From the NCBI GenBank assembly GCA_011799875.1, contig CM022298.1, positions 258,347,757 through 258,411,756 on the forward strand: a stretch of DNA of 64,000 nucleotides. The letters are read 5' to 3'. Origin of the DNA: Thinopyrum elongatum. Taxonomy: Eukaryota; Streptophyta; Magnoliopsida; Poales; Poaceae. The notes under the pieces are model-generated. The model worked only from the letters and a program-made list of their open reading frames with translations, had not been told where the DNA came from and searched no databases. The translations under genes were made by a program, and so were the position numbers. Each line of letters begins with the position of its first letter. The stretch's first letter is position 1. This document shows, piece by piece, positions 1 through 10,990 of this stretch.

Positions 1-1143
1 CAGTTCATTGATGACGTCCTGTACAAAAAGAGACCGAATGGTGTGAAATTGAAGTGTATTCCTCGGGAAGATGGACTAGGGCAGTTGGCAGAGATACATG
101 GAGGCATATGTGGCTCTCACATAGGATCAAGAGCACTTGTCGGGAAAGCGTTCCTGCAGGGTTTCTTTTGGCCCACTGCCCTCCAGGATGCAACTGCACT
201 AGTAACCAAGTGTGAAGCGTGCCAGTTTCATTCGAAGAAATCGCATCAGCCAGCTCAAGCTCTTCAGACGATCCCTCTCTCCTGGCCATTTTCGGTCTGG
301 GGGCTTGACATACTGGGCCCATTTCCCCGTGCTGCCGGGGGCTTTGAGTACTTGTACGTTGCCATCGACAAGTTCACAAAGTGGCCGGAGGTGGAAGCGG
401 TGAGGAGGGTGATAGCACAATCAGCCGTCAAGTTCTTTAAGGGAATAGTTTGCCGTTTTGGTGTGCCCAATAGGATCATCACCGACAACGGCACGCAATT
501 CACAAGTCGCACCTTCATGCAGTACGTCCGAGACCTTGGCAGCAGAATTTGTTTTGCCTCTGTTGCTCATCCGAGAAGCAACGGCCAAGCGGAGAGGGCT
601 AATGCTGAAGTGTTGCGCGGTCTCAGGACCAGAACTTTTAACAAGCTGAAAAAGTGCAGAAAGCGCTGGATTGATTAGTTGCCGGTGGTTCTTTGGTCAA
701 TCAGAACGACACCAAATCGAGCTACTGGCCAGACACCCTTCGCTCTGGTCTACGGAGCGGAAGCAGTTCTCCCCACGGAACTCATATATGGGTCACCTCG
801 AGTGCTCGCTTATGATGAGCTTGAGCAAGAGCAACTGCGCCAAGATGACGTTGTGCTCCTTGAGGAGGATCGTCTTCAGGCTGCTGTGCGAGCTGCTCGC
901 TACCAGCAAGCTTTGCGCCGCTATCATAGCCGCAAAGTTCATGCCCGAAGCCTTGAGGAAGGTGACCTTGTTCTTCGACAGATTCAGTCCGCCAAGAATT
1001 CAAACAAGTTGAAGCCAAAGTGGGAAGGCCCTTATCGGGTAGTGCGAGTCACCAGGCCCGGCGTTGTCCGCCTGGAGACCGAGGATGGCATTCCAGTGAG
1101 CAACTCTTGGAATATCGAACATCTTCGCAAGTTCTACCCATAG
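1..1143 (+). pseudogene. Integrase C-terminal part of pol, element A (one in-frame stop)
   Basis: Frame 1 is open from the first base, apart from a TAG at 676-678. It encodes the zinc-binding region (HGG..CGSH and CEACQF), then the catalytic core: first Asp in GLDILGPF (codon 307), second Asp in TDNGTQF (484) and Glu in GQAERAN (592), with D-35-E spacing. The C-terminus ends NSWNIEHLRKFYP with no chromodomain. Integrase inserts the element cDNA into host DNA. Element B has GAG (Glu, in IDELPVVLW) where A has TAG, so this stop is a point mutation and not a gene boundary. The N-terminus is cut by the window edge. The copy is presumably inactive. Confidence 0.93.
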
Positions 1144-1950
1144 GGCGCGGTTGCCGGTGGCCCCCGGCAACCACCTTTTGTACGAGTCTTGCCGGCAGGG
1201 CATGTAATCCTTTATACAAAGCCAGGCGCAGATCCTGTGCGCAGTTAAATAAGATTAAGTGTTATGCATTTCTTGTCGATTTCCATGTTTATATATATAT
1301 ATGCATGCTTGTCTAAGATATTGTATGACACTTATTCCCGGTAAGTATTAACGAACCGCCAAGGTTCCATATTTTTATTTTCTCTTCTTTCTTTTTCTCA
1401 AGAGATAGAAGGGTTCCTCGCGCGAACGTTTGCCGGGGGGGAAGGAAGATACGAATACCAGTGGGCGACGTTCAGAATTGACACCTTGCCGGAGAGAACA
1501 AGAAATACAGCAATAGAGAGCTAAGTTGCTAAACTTGAGCAAGCTTTTCAATTTTTATTACAAGGTTATTTTCCTGGGATGATTTCGACCTTTGTATGGA
1601 AAACCTGCACGCGAAGGAACCCTTGTCGTAATTGGCTGCGCCTTTATTCTGTTTCGAGTCCGCTCAACAGTTTAGATGGCTGCACTGAGAACGCCAAGGT
1701 GCCTTGCCAGCCGCTGCACCTCCAGCAGGCTGCTGAAGTCCCGCACCCAGCGCTCGGGGCAGGTTGCGCGCCGGCAAGTTTTTCATTTAGTGTAGGGTGA
1801 ACTCCATACATAAAGGAATCAGACAAGGGAAATAGCATGCATGTACCCGAACATAAGCAAGTTATATTACATTAATAAGTTGCCACAGTTCTAACTTAAG
1901 ACTTAATTGTCTTTGGCATGGAATGGCGATGGCAAGAAGAGGTGGAGCAG
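1144..1950. other. Noncoding spacer between integrase and antisense gene, element A
   Basis: About 0.8 kb lies between the integrase stop and the stop codon of the antisense gene. The first 120 bases match the corresponding stretch of element B after 35689 (shared CCGGCA-rich words and a TTGTACAAAGCCAGGCGCAG-type motif), so this is conserved element sequence. A short AT microsatellite lies near 1290-1305. It probably holds the 3' UTRs of both convergent transcripts; no convincing ORF was seen. Confidence 0.6.
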
Positions 1951-4900
1951 CTAATCTCTGCGCTCGCCTTCGACCCTTTTGATTGAATCCACCTTCTCAA
2001 GGATAGGCGCGACAAGCTCCTCAAGTGCCTTGAGATTTGCGTCCTTTGGCAGGCGGCCGAGCACATTGGTGAGGTCGATACCAGGATTATTATACATCAC
2101 CTTGATGAGTACCTTGCGGAGGACGGCCAGGCAAAGCTGGCGGGATTCGTTGGCCAGTTGGGTCGCCCGGTTGGACTGAAGCAGTTTCAGAGCTTCAATG
2201 ACGCTTTCAAAGAATATGGTCAGCGTGGCGCTATGGGATACCCTTTCTTCAGTGGAATACTTGAAGTTTGGCAGGCCCATGGTTGACAGTTGTGCCATGA
2301 GCTTCTCCATGGCATCGATGAGGCATTCGGTCCAGATTTCCACCCCCTTTTCGTAGTCAACCTGGGTGGCGGCGGCGCTTTTGAGCAGGTTCTTCTCATC
2401 TTGGAGATCCTTGCTCACGGCCTTCTCGCGGGCCCTACTGTCCTCAAGTGACTTCTCCAGCGTGGTCAATTTCAACCTCAGATCGACAATAACATCATTA
2501 GCTGAAGAGAGCTGCTTGGTCTTGTCGGACATGGCAACTTGCATCTCCGCCTAGGTGTGGAGGGTTTTTTCCCTGTCACCTTTGAGCGTCGAGAGCTCCT
2601 TGCTGTGTTCTTCATGATCCACTTCCAGCTTCTTCACTCTGTTGCTTAGCTCATTCTTGGCGGCCTCTGCAGCCTTGGCAGTATCGGCGGCCTCCTTGAG
2701 CTTGTCGGCGTGATCTACAGTTAGAGCTTCGAGCGCCTCCTTGTGCTTCTGCTCCAGCTCCTAGGTCCGCCGCGTGACAAGCTTTTTGACCTCTTCATCC
2801 TTGTTGCAAAGCTTGGCGGCGAGTGCCTGCTCATGTGCGACAAGGTCTTCCTCGTGAGCATCAAGAGCAATGCGATGCTCCGTCAGGAGGGCATCTTCGG
2901 CAGCAATTCTTTGCGTAGCTTCCTCTTGCGCCTTCTCTATGTCAGATTGCTTCAAGAGGAGCTCCGTCCAGCTTTGGCTCACTTGTTCCCGATTGGCAGT
3001 CAGCTCTTGATAGGCCTCGGCATACCAGATTTGCGTTTGCTCAACACGCTTTTGGAAATCTGTTTCAGCTGCTTCAACAACTGCAGCTCTAGAATCCACC
3101 TTCTCTTTTTGGGCACGGTGGAGCGCTTGGAGCTTGCGGAAGTTATTGCCCATGGCCTGAAGGAGCTGATCTTCCTCAGATTTGCTGCTGCTGGCACTTG
3201 GTTCGTTGACGATCTCGAGCCCGGCAGCAGTGATGATCTCTTCATCAAAAGTTTCTCCTTCGGTCGACGCTCCAATGCCTGCCGTCCCCGGCAAGTTGAT
3301 GAATAGGTTGTCGCCAACCTTGAGATATTTGCTTGTTGGAGGGGCTTTGGATGTCGATGGTTGATCCTCGGCAACCGCCTCACCGGTAGCTGGGGGCTCT
3401 GTGGCAGGCGCAGCGCCTGGCGCTCCTGCGGCAGGAATACCGTCAGTGCGGTCACCAGCCTCCTTGCCGGACCTCTCAGCAGATTCCCTGGCGGCCTCCT
3501 CTTGTGCAGCCTTGGTGGCCTCGTCGGCAGCATTCTTGCCGGCCTCGGTAGTGGTATCCTTGGCGGCCTCGCTAGCGGCGATCTCATCGTCTTCGGTGGC
3601 AGCATCTCTGGCGGTTCCCTCGATGACAGCGTCGACGTCCATGTCTTCCATCACAGGGAATTCTGAAGGGCGAAAGGGGGGGACAAAATAAAACTATGGG
3701 TGAAGTTCAGAAAGACAAAAGAAAGAGAGATAAAGGAAAAGATAGTGAGCGCTCTGAGGCAAGCAGTTACCTGCGTCGAGGTGTTGAGAGGTGGCTTCGC
3801 CCCTCCCGGCAACCTTGGTTGCCGGGGAAAGGTTGCCGGTGCCCATGTTTGCCGGCTCCTCCTCGACCAAGATAGGCTCGTCGGCAGAGGCTCTTGCCGG
3901 AGATGCGCTTGTGGGCGGCGTAGTTGACGGAGGCGGCACGACGGGGGCGTCTTCCAGTGACCCTCCGTGATGTTGTTCTTCTCCTGCAAGCCCAAAGATA
4001 TCAGCGGCAAGAATGGATACCTCAGCACCTGCCAGCAGAAAAGAGTAATGAACTCACGCTGGGGGCTGTGCTGGCGGCTGCGTCGAGGGCTAAGCTCCGG
4101 GCTGATGGTAATAGTTTCCGGCACGCTTGTAAAGCCTGCTGGGGGCTCATCGCCCGTGGAAGTCTTTGCCCTCTTCGCCATCCTTCCCACCAGGGTGTCT
4201 GCATCACTGCGGAAACAAGACAAAGCAAAGTAATAAGATCAACTGAACTCAAAGTTTGGAAGATAAAGGCTGTCATAGGGTACTTACTCTTCCTCTTCAT
4301 GTTCCGGGCTGAAGCCGGAGATGTCGAAATCGACCTCCGTTGCCGTGTCCGTATGAGGAGGCGGGGAGGGGTCCTGGGTCGCTTGGCTGTGGCATGTGCA
4401 GGGGGTTGGCATGGCTCTGCTGCCTCAGTTTCCAGCACGGTTGTGTGAGACAACCCTGCTGCCCCAGTGTCTACCGCAGGTGTGTGTCTCGCACGCCGCG
4501 CGGGTTGCTGTCTAACTCCTTGCCGCGGTACAGCCTTGCCGGCCGCCTTCTTGCCTGGAGCTTCGCTACTCGAAGAAGGTTGGTTTGCCGGGATGCCAGA
4601 AGTGGCCTTACGAAGAACGCACTTTGTCTTCTTCGGGGCTGGGGGCTCCTCCTGCGGTTCTTCTTCAGCTGCGTCTCCGTCGGACGAGCTCTCAGCGGCT
4701 GCGCCGCTTTGTTCCCCGGCAACCTTGCTCTCCCCAGCAAGATTTTCTTCCACCGCAACTTCTGTGTCACTGGTTTCCCATTCTGTGAAACCGACGCTGC
4801 CGGCCTCCGCGGCAAGAGCCGCCTCCTCTGCCCTAGTGGCAATGTATGCCACTTCTTCATCAGTGGTGGCCCGGACGAGGTCTGCTTCTTCCCGGACGGC

Positions 4901-5656
4901 TCTCTCCGTCAAGTTATCAAAGAACTTTTGTGCTTCCTCCTCAGATGGCTCGGCCCAAGTCGCGTCAAGGCCGTGGGCATTGAACACTGGCATTGTAGCA
5001 ATGATTGACCCCAAGGAGGAGTTGTTGCACAGAGGGATAATTCTTCCCGGCAACCGATGTTTGTTGTCGCGCTGGAATAGCCTTTGGCGGAGAGCGCCAA
5101 GCTGCATAGCAGTCAGGTTGTTGTTTAGCCCGGGGTGCAGCCTCATGATGTCTGCAGCGTTCCGGTACTCCCAAGTTGGTCTCCCCCTGTTCTGCAGAGG
5201 GGCAATGCGGCAGCAAAGGAAATCAAAGCCGATCATCTCAATTGTGAGCCCGGCAGTTTTCAGACAAAGGATTCTGGTGGTGGCAATCGTGAGCTTCTCA
5301 TCTTTAGCAGCGAAATTGCTCCAATCGTCACCACGGACCACCTTCTACCGTCGGGGCGAACAGAACGGATGGGGATCTGCTTCCTTGATCCAGCACCACT
5401 CGCCCCGCCATTCGTCCCACTTCTCGCGGTAAACCCCTTCTGGGTATATCTCCTTGTTCCAGGCCCTTGGAATCACGCGAGTTGCAGGGTGAGCCTTTGT
5501 CTCCCTCGCCCACATGCACTGGTACCGGTTCTTCAGGGCTTTCGCGTCAAGCGTCGGGGCGAAGACGACGTACTTCTTCCGCATCTTCACCAACTCGCTC
5601 TCCGGGACATCGGCTTTCGTTTCCTTGCCCTTGCCTTTGCTGGTCTTGGGCGGCAT
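1951..5656 (-). pseudogene. Antisense, spliced additional gene of element A (globular N-terminus plus coiled coil)
   Basis: On the strand opposite to pol there is a long gene with consistent splice signals. Exon 1 starts at ATG 5656 (MPPKTSKGKG) and ends at 4288 before GTAAGT. Exon 2 is 4206-4058 (acceptor TTTCCGCAG, donor GTGAGT). Exon 3 is 4028-3771 (acceptor CTGGCAG, donor GTAACT). Exon 4 is 3662-1951 (acceptor CCCTTCAG). Exon 1 has a Trp-rich globular region (WRGEWCWIKE) followed by an acidic, low-complexity stretch. Exon 4 is Ala/Glu-rich, then a long heptad-like coiled coil, then a C-terminal domain. Defects are TAG at 5345-5347, 2761-2763 and 2551-2553, and a likely one-base shift near 4350-4390. 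The function is unknown. A plus-strand homologue lies at 37708-39639. Antisense additional ORFs are known in plant Tat-type elements, but this exon structure is my reading. Confidence 0.75.
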
Positions 5657-6064
5657 GGCGACTGCGGGGACGAAAGCCAAGGATGGAGCGGGTGTGGAGG
5701 CGATGAGCGGATGAGGAGAAACTTTGCTCTGAGCTCGAGAGAAGGAAGGCAATGGCGGATTTCAGATTGAGAAGAAGAAGAAGAGGGGGGTAAATAGGCC
5801 GCGCCTCTGCAGTTTCCTTTTTATGGGGAAGGAGCGAGGCCGCCTTTTTTACTGCCCAATGTAAATACGCCTCTACAAGCGCACTGCGACCGCGGCCGTT
5901 CAGCACACGCGCCCCACGTCACGCATTCAATGCGCGTAGTGGGGGGGGGCGCAGTAAGCAACATCATCACAAGCAGTTAATCCCCTGCCACGCGTGCCGG
6001 TGCACTGTTTGGGCCTAGCCCAACAACACCTCGCACTCGTGTATGGCCTTGGCCCGGGGGCTCC
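5657..6064 (-). promoter_or_regulatory. Putative antisense promoter, and polypurine tract of element A
   Basis: This is the stretch between the antisense start codon and the 3' LTR. On the minus strand it holds TATA-like words (CATAAAAAGG near 5817-5826, and TATTTA near 5790) within 170 bases of the ATG. A CT-rich leader follows, as expected for a plant 5' UTR. At its right end, read on the plus strand, GGCCCGGGGGCTCC (6051-6064) directly abuts the LTR and fits a polypurine tract that primes plus-strand cDNA. Promoter activity is inferred from motifs only. Confidence 0.45.
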
Positions 6065-6868
6065 TGTCGGTGTACTAAGTATTGGGACTTTAGTACCCCA
6101 TACTTGTGCACGGGCAGTTGTAGCCAAGCCCACGGCAAGGCTTGCCAAGGGAATAATTGGAGATTAGTGCTAGATTGTCAAGGGGACACTCAGACCAAGA
6201 ATCAAAGGATCAGGAGTTAATAACAGCTGAAGACCGAAGCCCAGGCCCCCGGCAAGATCTTGCCGGGGGGACTCACGAAACCCGGCAAGACTTGAGCCCG
6301 ACAAGATTCTATCACTGTTCCATCGCTTCAGCACAGCAATCAGCCTGGCATCCTGGGCCCATTCCTGGATGCGTGGCAGGGTACCAGTGGAGGAGAGCTT
6401 AAGCGGTGCTGATGGGATGGCCCCTTTTTCCATCCCCAAGAAATGAGGACACCTAAACGGACACCTCACGGTGCATTAATGGCATTTGTCCTAAACCGTC
6501 AGTGGTTAGGTATGACTACCCTGTAGCTACTTTACACCTCAATGTATGTTCATTTTGCCACTGTGGTGACCCCTTTGGACGTATAAAAGGAGGCCCAAGG
6601 CAACTGCTACAGGGGGGAGGATCTTCTGGCCCATTCTGCATGCGTAGCTGCTCTTTGAACGTAATGTTCATCGCTAGCGCTCCTGGAGTTTGAGCTCAAG
6701 AACACCCTTAATAAAACAAAGCAGGAGTAGGGTTTTACGCTGATTAGCGGCCCGAACCTGGGTAAAACCACCCTGCGTCGATCGTTGGTTCTGCTCTTTG
6801 TGCATACCTCTTTCCCTGCCGAATCGTAGAAGGGATCCCCGCGGTCCCATAGGTGTCGTACGCCAACA
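6065..6868 (+). repeat. 3' LTR of element A (804 bp)
   Basis: It starts TGTCGGTGTACTAAG after a polypurine tract and ends CGCCAACA. A TATA box (TATAAAA, 6582-6588) lies in a block very similar to that of the B LTR (CCACTGTGGTGACCCCTT upstream, GGAGGCCCA downstream). Downstream is the shared module GCAGGAGTAGGG... CCCGAACCTGGG (6721-6768), with GTTTTAC and GTAAAAC able to pair. The other LTR is outside the window, so no age can be estimated. Confidence 0.88.
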
Positions 6869-8237
6869 GCTACCTTCTGCCCATACCCTGCATGGTGGAC
6901 GCCTGGCTGACATCCCTTGAATTCGAAAAACTCCAGAAGTTTGAGTTCTACCATTACCACAAAAATTACATACCATGTACCGAAGGCCAAGAATTTGTGC
7001 CCACACCACCGTTGTCCATCTCATGGTTTTCCTCCTCTCTCCACATTGCCACCTTGGCCCGGTGCCATCTACCAGATGATCTGGTACAAATGCTTCAACT
7101 CCCACTGCTACAAAAACTTTCGCTTGTGGTGGTTTATCTGTCGGAGGCCTCACTGCACAGCATCATCCACTCCAGCTGCGCTGCCCTGGAGCGCTTGTTG
7201 ATTGTTTTCGGAATAGAAATCCCTATCAGTTGTCTCCAAATAAAGTTGCCTCACCTTAAAAGCATTGGAATTTGTTTTGAAGGATAGCAGCTCATCATCA
7301 AAGATGCCCCTTCACTTCAAAGGTTGCTCCTTCATTATTGTTATATACCTTCATGAATAACTGTCATCTCTGCGCCTAAACTGGAGACCTTGGGTATAAT
7401 TCCTGATCCATTTAATTATCAGAAGTTGGTGTTTGGCTCCACACTTATTCAGGTACTGTATATTATCATCTACACATTTGTAATCATAAGCTGCATTTTC
7501 ATTTGTGTGCATAATTTTTATATCATCTTGGTGTACACTTTGGGTTCTAATATTATGTTATATACTCAATGAAGAGTTCGTCCATGGATAGCCTATCAAT
7601 GGTGCTAGATTCTGTCAAGGTCTTATATATTGGACTGTTTAGTTATGATCTGAACACAATTATTGGCTTGCTGCGATGCTTTCCATGTCTAGAGAATTTG
7701 TATATAAAGGTGATGATTTCATGCACATTGAATTCAGCCATCGAAAGCCCGTATATATTGTACTAGAATTAACCATTCAGCTGTTGCTCATTCGACATAC
7801 TCTTTTTTAGACCTTAACTGTTTTCAATCTTCATGTCTACTTAGGCACTAACACATGGAGAAAAACATATAACCAATCGGTGGCATAATAAGCACCGGGA
7901 TTTTCTCAGTTTTCATGACATTCGTTTGAGGACAATAACGATGGAAGGATATGCATCCAACCAGGCAAACAGAAGCTTTGTCACATTCTTCCTGTTGAAT
8001 ACGAGGTTACTATTGTCCATGAGGCTTAAGTTTTTCAACAATAAATTTCTCGTGGACGGATATGTTGAACAGCAAAAAAATAAGTTTCAGGTGGACAAAT
8101 GGGCTTCTGAACGTGCTCGGCTTCTATTTACAACAACTTGTGGTCATGTTCCAGTAATTTTTCTTGCACAGGATGTTGATTTTATGGATCAGACCGATCC
8201 ATTTGTTTGTAACTGCCAAAAACAGTGGTTGGGTTAG
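6869..8237 (+). pseudogene. F-box/LRR/FBD-type gene fragment, disrupted
   Basis: This is the only host-type coding sequence seen. Exon 1 (6871-7452) encodes leucine-rich repeats of the grass F-box/FBD type (DAWLTSLEFEKLQ, LARCHLPDDLVQML, LKSIGICFEG, IKDAPSLQRLLLH). An intron starts GT at 7453. Exon 2 (about 7569-7709) encodes MDSLSMVLDSVKVL and LLRCFPCLENLYIK. A second intron ends TTAG at 7844. Exon 3 (7845-8237) encodes the FBD domain (NKHRDFLSFHDIRLRTIT) and ends with TAG. F-box proteins are substrate adaptors of SCF ubiquitin ligases. The F-box and N-terminal part are missing: the fragment begins exactly where element A ends. In-frame stops TAG 7285-7287 and TGA 7354-7356 show that it is dead. 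The missing 5' part should lie beyond the other end of A. Confidence 0.85.
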
Positions 8238-9026
8238 ATGTTATTGCCATGTTCAATCTGGGTTTTGTCTAAATTTCATGAACTATTAATCCTTGGCCTT
8301 TCATACCGTTTGTAAGCTTGAGTTGGATGTTGTTGCCCTTTTCAACTTGGCTGTGACTGTCATATTTTCTTTGAAACAAGGCAAATGGCTTGCCATTTCC
8401 TTTATTAAAGAGAGAAATATTGTAACAACAGGGACCCAGCTGCTTGCCCAGTTGTAGAGACAGAGCCCAGGATTTTATTTAAGCACATGACGAGCCCAGT
8501 TGATATCTTTTTTGTTTCTGAAAATGGCAAGCCCAGTTATATTTTGTTTTTGAAAATACCCAACCCAGGCCTACTTGGTTTTCTCAGCCCTGCGGGACTG
8601 CAAATCTTTAAAGAGGAGGAGGGATGTATTCGGCTTCCGCAGAAAATGGGCTATAGGTAGTAAGAAATGAGCGGTAAATTTTCAAAACACAGAAATCCGG
8701 CAACTAGATTCAAGTTTCGTTTTTTTCAGGATTTCAAGATTTTAAATTTCATTGTTTTTTTTGTGGGGAAATTTCATTGTATTTTAATTTGAAATAAAAT
8801 TATTTTTAATGTGACTCAAAATTTCGTGATTAAAAGTGTTTGGACCCCACCGAAATATGCAAAATTTTGTTGAATTTTTTAGCAGTGGCCAGAATATGGT
8901 CTGTAATGCTAACAAAAAGAATATGGGCTTCAAAATACCCTTAAGAATTAGCAAATGGGCTGTAAATTATTAAAAATAATGGCAAATGGGCTGTATGCTG
9001 TTTTCCAAAGATTTGGAGGCTGACTT
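8238..9026. other. 3' flank of the FBD gene and AT-rich unclassified DNA
   Basis: AT-rich sequence without ORFs. It contains repeated short phrases (CAGCCCAG and CCCAGTT-type words at 8440-8570; GGCAAATGGGCTGTA twice at 8951-8996). The first part is probably the 3' UTR and downstream DNA of the FBD gene. The rest looks like anonymous repetitive grass DNA. No terminal repeats or target duplications were identified. Confidence 0.4.
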
Positions 9027-10110
9027 GTGGGCCTACTAGGTTGACAATGACACTGTCCTAATTTTTTTATGCGTACGCAAGGCTTTGTCAACTTAGTCAA
9101 CACAGAGCAGTGACTGTTGGATGTCCATCCAACCACCATCATGCTTCTTCAATCTCTGCTCTTCCTGCTCCAACCGCTCAAACCAGCGCCGGCGGGACTG
9201 CCTGCTCCCTCCTTTCGTAGCCGGCTGTGCTGCCACGCAGGCGTCATCAGCCCACCCTACTCCCACCGCTGGCCAGGCCATCCCTCTACCCACCCGCACC
9301 TCCTCTTATTTTCCAGCAATGGCAGCCTCACCCCGCAACCAACCAGTCAGCCCTGATACTCCCCTCAGCGTGGGCATCCACTATTGTGGCTTCGCCGGCT
9401 CCGGGTCATTCCCTTCCTGGGCCTCGCCGTCGTCCACCGCGTTGGTGCTCTCGGCGCGGCATGGTCAACATGGTTAGCAAATGACAACCATTGGAAGAGG
9501 GATGTTAGTGGAGAGGCTGATAGTAGGGACCCACACAAGCAAGTGCCTCCTTATTACTTGACTTGTGGGCCTACTAAGCTGATGCGTACGCAGGGCTTTG
9601 TCAACTTAGTCAACAAATGATTCTAGCAGCTGGACCGTTGGATGTTAATCCAACAGCCATGCTGCTTCTTCAACCTCTGATGTTCTTGGTCCAGCCACCC
9701 AAACCAGCGCCGGTGGGACCGCCTACTCCTGCCTCCCATGGGCAACAGTGTTGCCGCGCAGGCCTGGCTGCCCCACCCTAATCCCACTGCCGGCCAGGCC
9801 TTCCCTCTACTCACCCACACCCTGTGTTATTCTCCAGCAATGGCAGCCTCACACCGCGGTGGAACCAGTGAACCCTCATACTCCCCTCCGCGTGGGCATC
9901 CACTGCATCGTCTTCCTCGGCTCTGCATCGTTCCCTTACCAGGCCTCGCCGTCGTCCAACTCCTTGGTCCTCTCCGCGCAGCGTGGTCAATGTTGTCAAC
10001 GAACGACAGCCATCGGAAGACGACTGTACACGGTGAGGCTGACAGCTGGACCCACCAGCTACATCTTCGCACGCAAGGAAGTGCCTTCTTATTACGAGCA
10101 AAAAAATGAT
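9027..10110. repeat. Imperfect direct duplication, about 0.45 kb unit, two copies
   Basis: Copy 1 starts near 9027 and copy 2 near 9562. Each begins TTGTGGGCCTACTA and continues with GTACGCA.GGCTTTGTCAACTTAGTCAAC, CCAACAGCCATGCTGCTTCTTCAA-like and CAAACCAGCGCCGG.GGGAC words in the same order, spaced about 535 bases apart. They diverge clearly by base changes and small indels. Short ORFs here are shadows in GC-rich text. A third, short partial repeat (CACCTACATCTTCGCACGCAAG-type) occurs at 10050-10160. The repeat class was not identified. Confidence 0.6.
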
Positions 10111-10180
10111 TCCTTCCCCTGACAGCTGGGACCCACCACATATATCTTCGCACGCAAGGTAGTTCCACCTTATCCTCCCT

Positions 10181-10490
10181 GATGGCTGGGACCTACCCGA
10201 TCGAAGCGTATGTAGCGTTGTCTGTCTGGTCGGGAACGTGTACGTACATACTGGTCGATTGGTCTCCCTGCAATGATGAACCGTGGCCGAGCAAGCAGTG
10301 GCACGTGTAGTAGTAGAGCCCCGACGTAGTAGTTCAGGCAATCCCTTCTAAACCATGTACATGTACGTACAACCACATGCCGAAAAATACGGCCACGTAC
10401 GTACATATGGGCAGGGTCTCGAACGCCTACCCGCGCATATGTACGGCCAGGGCATATGTACATGGATTGGTAACGGACGGCAGCAACGGC
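10181..10490. other. GTAC/CATG-rich unclassified stretch
   Basis: A stretch enriched in ACGTACGTAC-type and CATGTACGTA-type words on both strands, between the duplicated unit and the tandem repeats. No ORF, LTR end or terminal inverted repeat was recognised. It appears to belong to the same anonymous repetitive block as 9027-10866. Confidence 0.35.
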
Positions 10491-10621
10491 GCCCTGTTCA
10501 TCGGTAGCCAATCAGCTGGGTCGGAACAGAGAAAATGCATCGTGTTCATCGGGAGGCAACAGAATGCATCGTGTTCATCAGAAGCCTGCCAGCTTGGACG
10601 AAACTGCCGAAACGAGGTCTC

Positions 10622-10800
10622 GCGTACCGCAAAATGGAGGAAACGGACTTGTGTTCGAGCTCCTACGGTCGAAACGGGGTGCTGTTGATCGGGAGGGGTG
10701 TGGCGTACTACAAAACGGAGGAAATGGACTTGTGTTGAAGCGCCTATGGTCGAAACAGGGTCCTATTCATCGGGAGGGGTGTGGCGTACTGCCAAACGGG
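10622..10800. repeat. Tandem repeat, about 82 bp unit, 2.2 copies
   Basis: The units begin CGTACCGCAAAATGGAGG (10622), CGTACTACAAAACGGAGG (10704) and CGTACTGCCAAACGGG (10785). Each contains GGTCGAAAC.GGGT and ATCGGGAGGGGTGTGG. The period is about 82 bases. An earlier pair of short repeats (GAATGCATCGTGTTCATC) lies at 10533-10585. No coding potential. Confidence 0.7.
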
Positions 10801-10990
10801 ACTCCATGGTCTACTGTTCATCCACCATCTAGTGCCTCGCTCTAGCCTCCAAGGGCTACTATTCATCCACCATCGACTTCCTCTAGTCTCCACCTGCTAC
10901 TGTTCATCCACCATCAACTTCCTCCAGCCTTCACCAGCTATTGTTCATCCATGGGCTACTATTCATCCAGCCTCCACTGGCTACTGTTCA
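10801..10990. repeat. Minisatellite-like CTACTGTTCATCCACCAT repeats
   Basis: At least six degenerate copies of a GCTACTGTTCATCCA motif are spaced 25-45 bases apart, interleaved with CTTCCTCTAGCCTCCA-like text. The array stops at the truncated end of retrotransposon fragment E near 10985-11010. It may have formed or expanded at this junction. Confidence 0.65.

Larger units (their letters stand above)
1..6868 (+). mobile_element. Element A: Ty3/Gypsy LTR retrotransposon, 3' part
   Basis: The window opens inside the integrase of a plus-strand Gypsy element. The order is integrase (1-1143), noncoding spacer, an antisense multi-exon gene (5656-1951), a polypurine tract ending at 6064 and a 3' LTR (6065-6868). 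The 5' LTR, gag, protease and RT lie to the left, outside the window. The pol end is closely related to that of element B (30287-35689), but the LTRs of A and B differ in most of their length. Domain style (no chromodomain, extra ORF between integrase and LTR) suggests the Tat/Retand lineage, which is inferred. The base after the LTR (6869) starts an FBD-type gene, so A probably inserted into that gene. The right target-site copy would be gctac at 6869-6873; its partner is off-window. Confidence 0.9.

Noticed and set aside
3000..3691. Ala/Ser/Leu-rich ORFs on plus and in other minus frames
   Set aside because: They are shadows of exon 4 of the antisense gene, whose frame has the Ala/Glu bias and coiled-coil pattern.
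4340..5432. Plus-strand ORFs of 222 and 321 codons
   Set aside because: They are mirror frames of exon 1 of the antisense gene, and show no conserved counterpart on the plus strand opposite the homologue at 37708-38925.
9117..10341. ORFs of 80-176 codons in the duplicated block
   Set aside because: The frames are not kept between the two copies of the duplication, and the translations are Pro/Ser/Arg low complexity.
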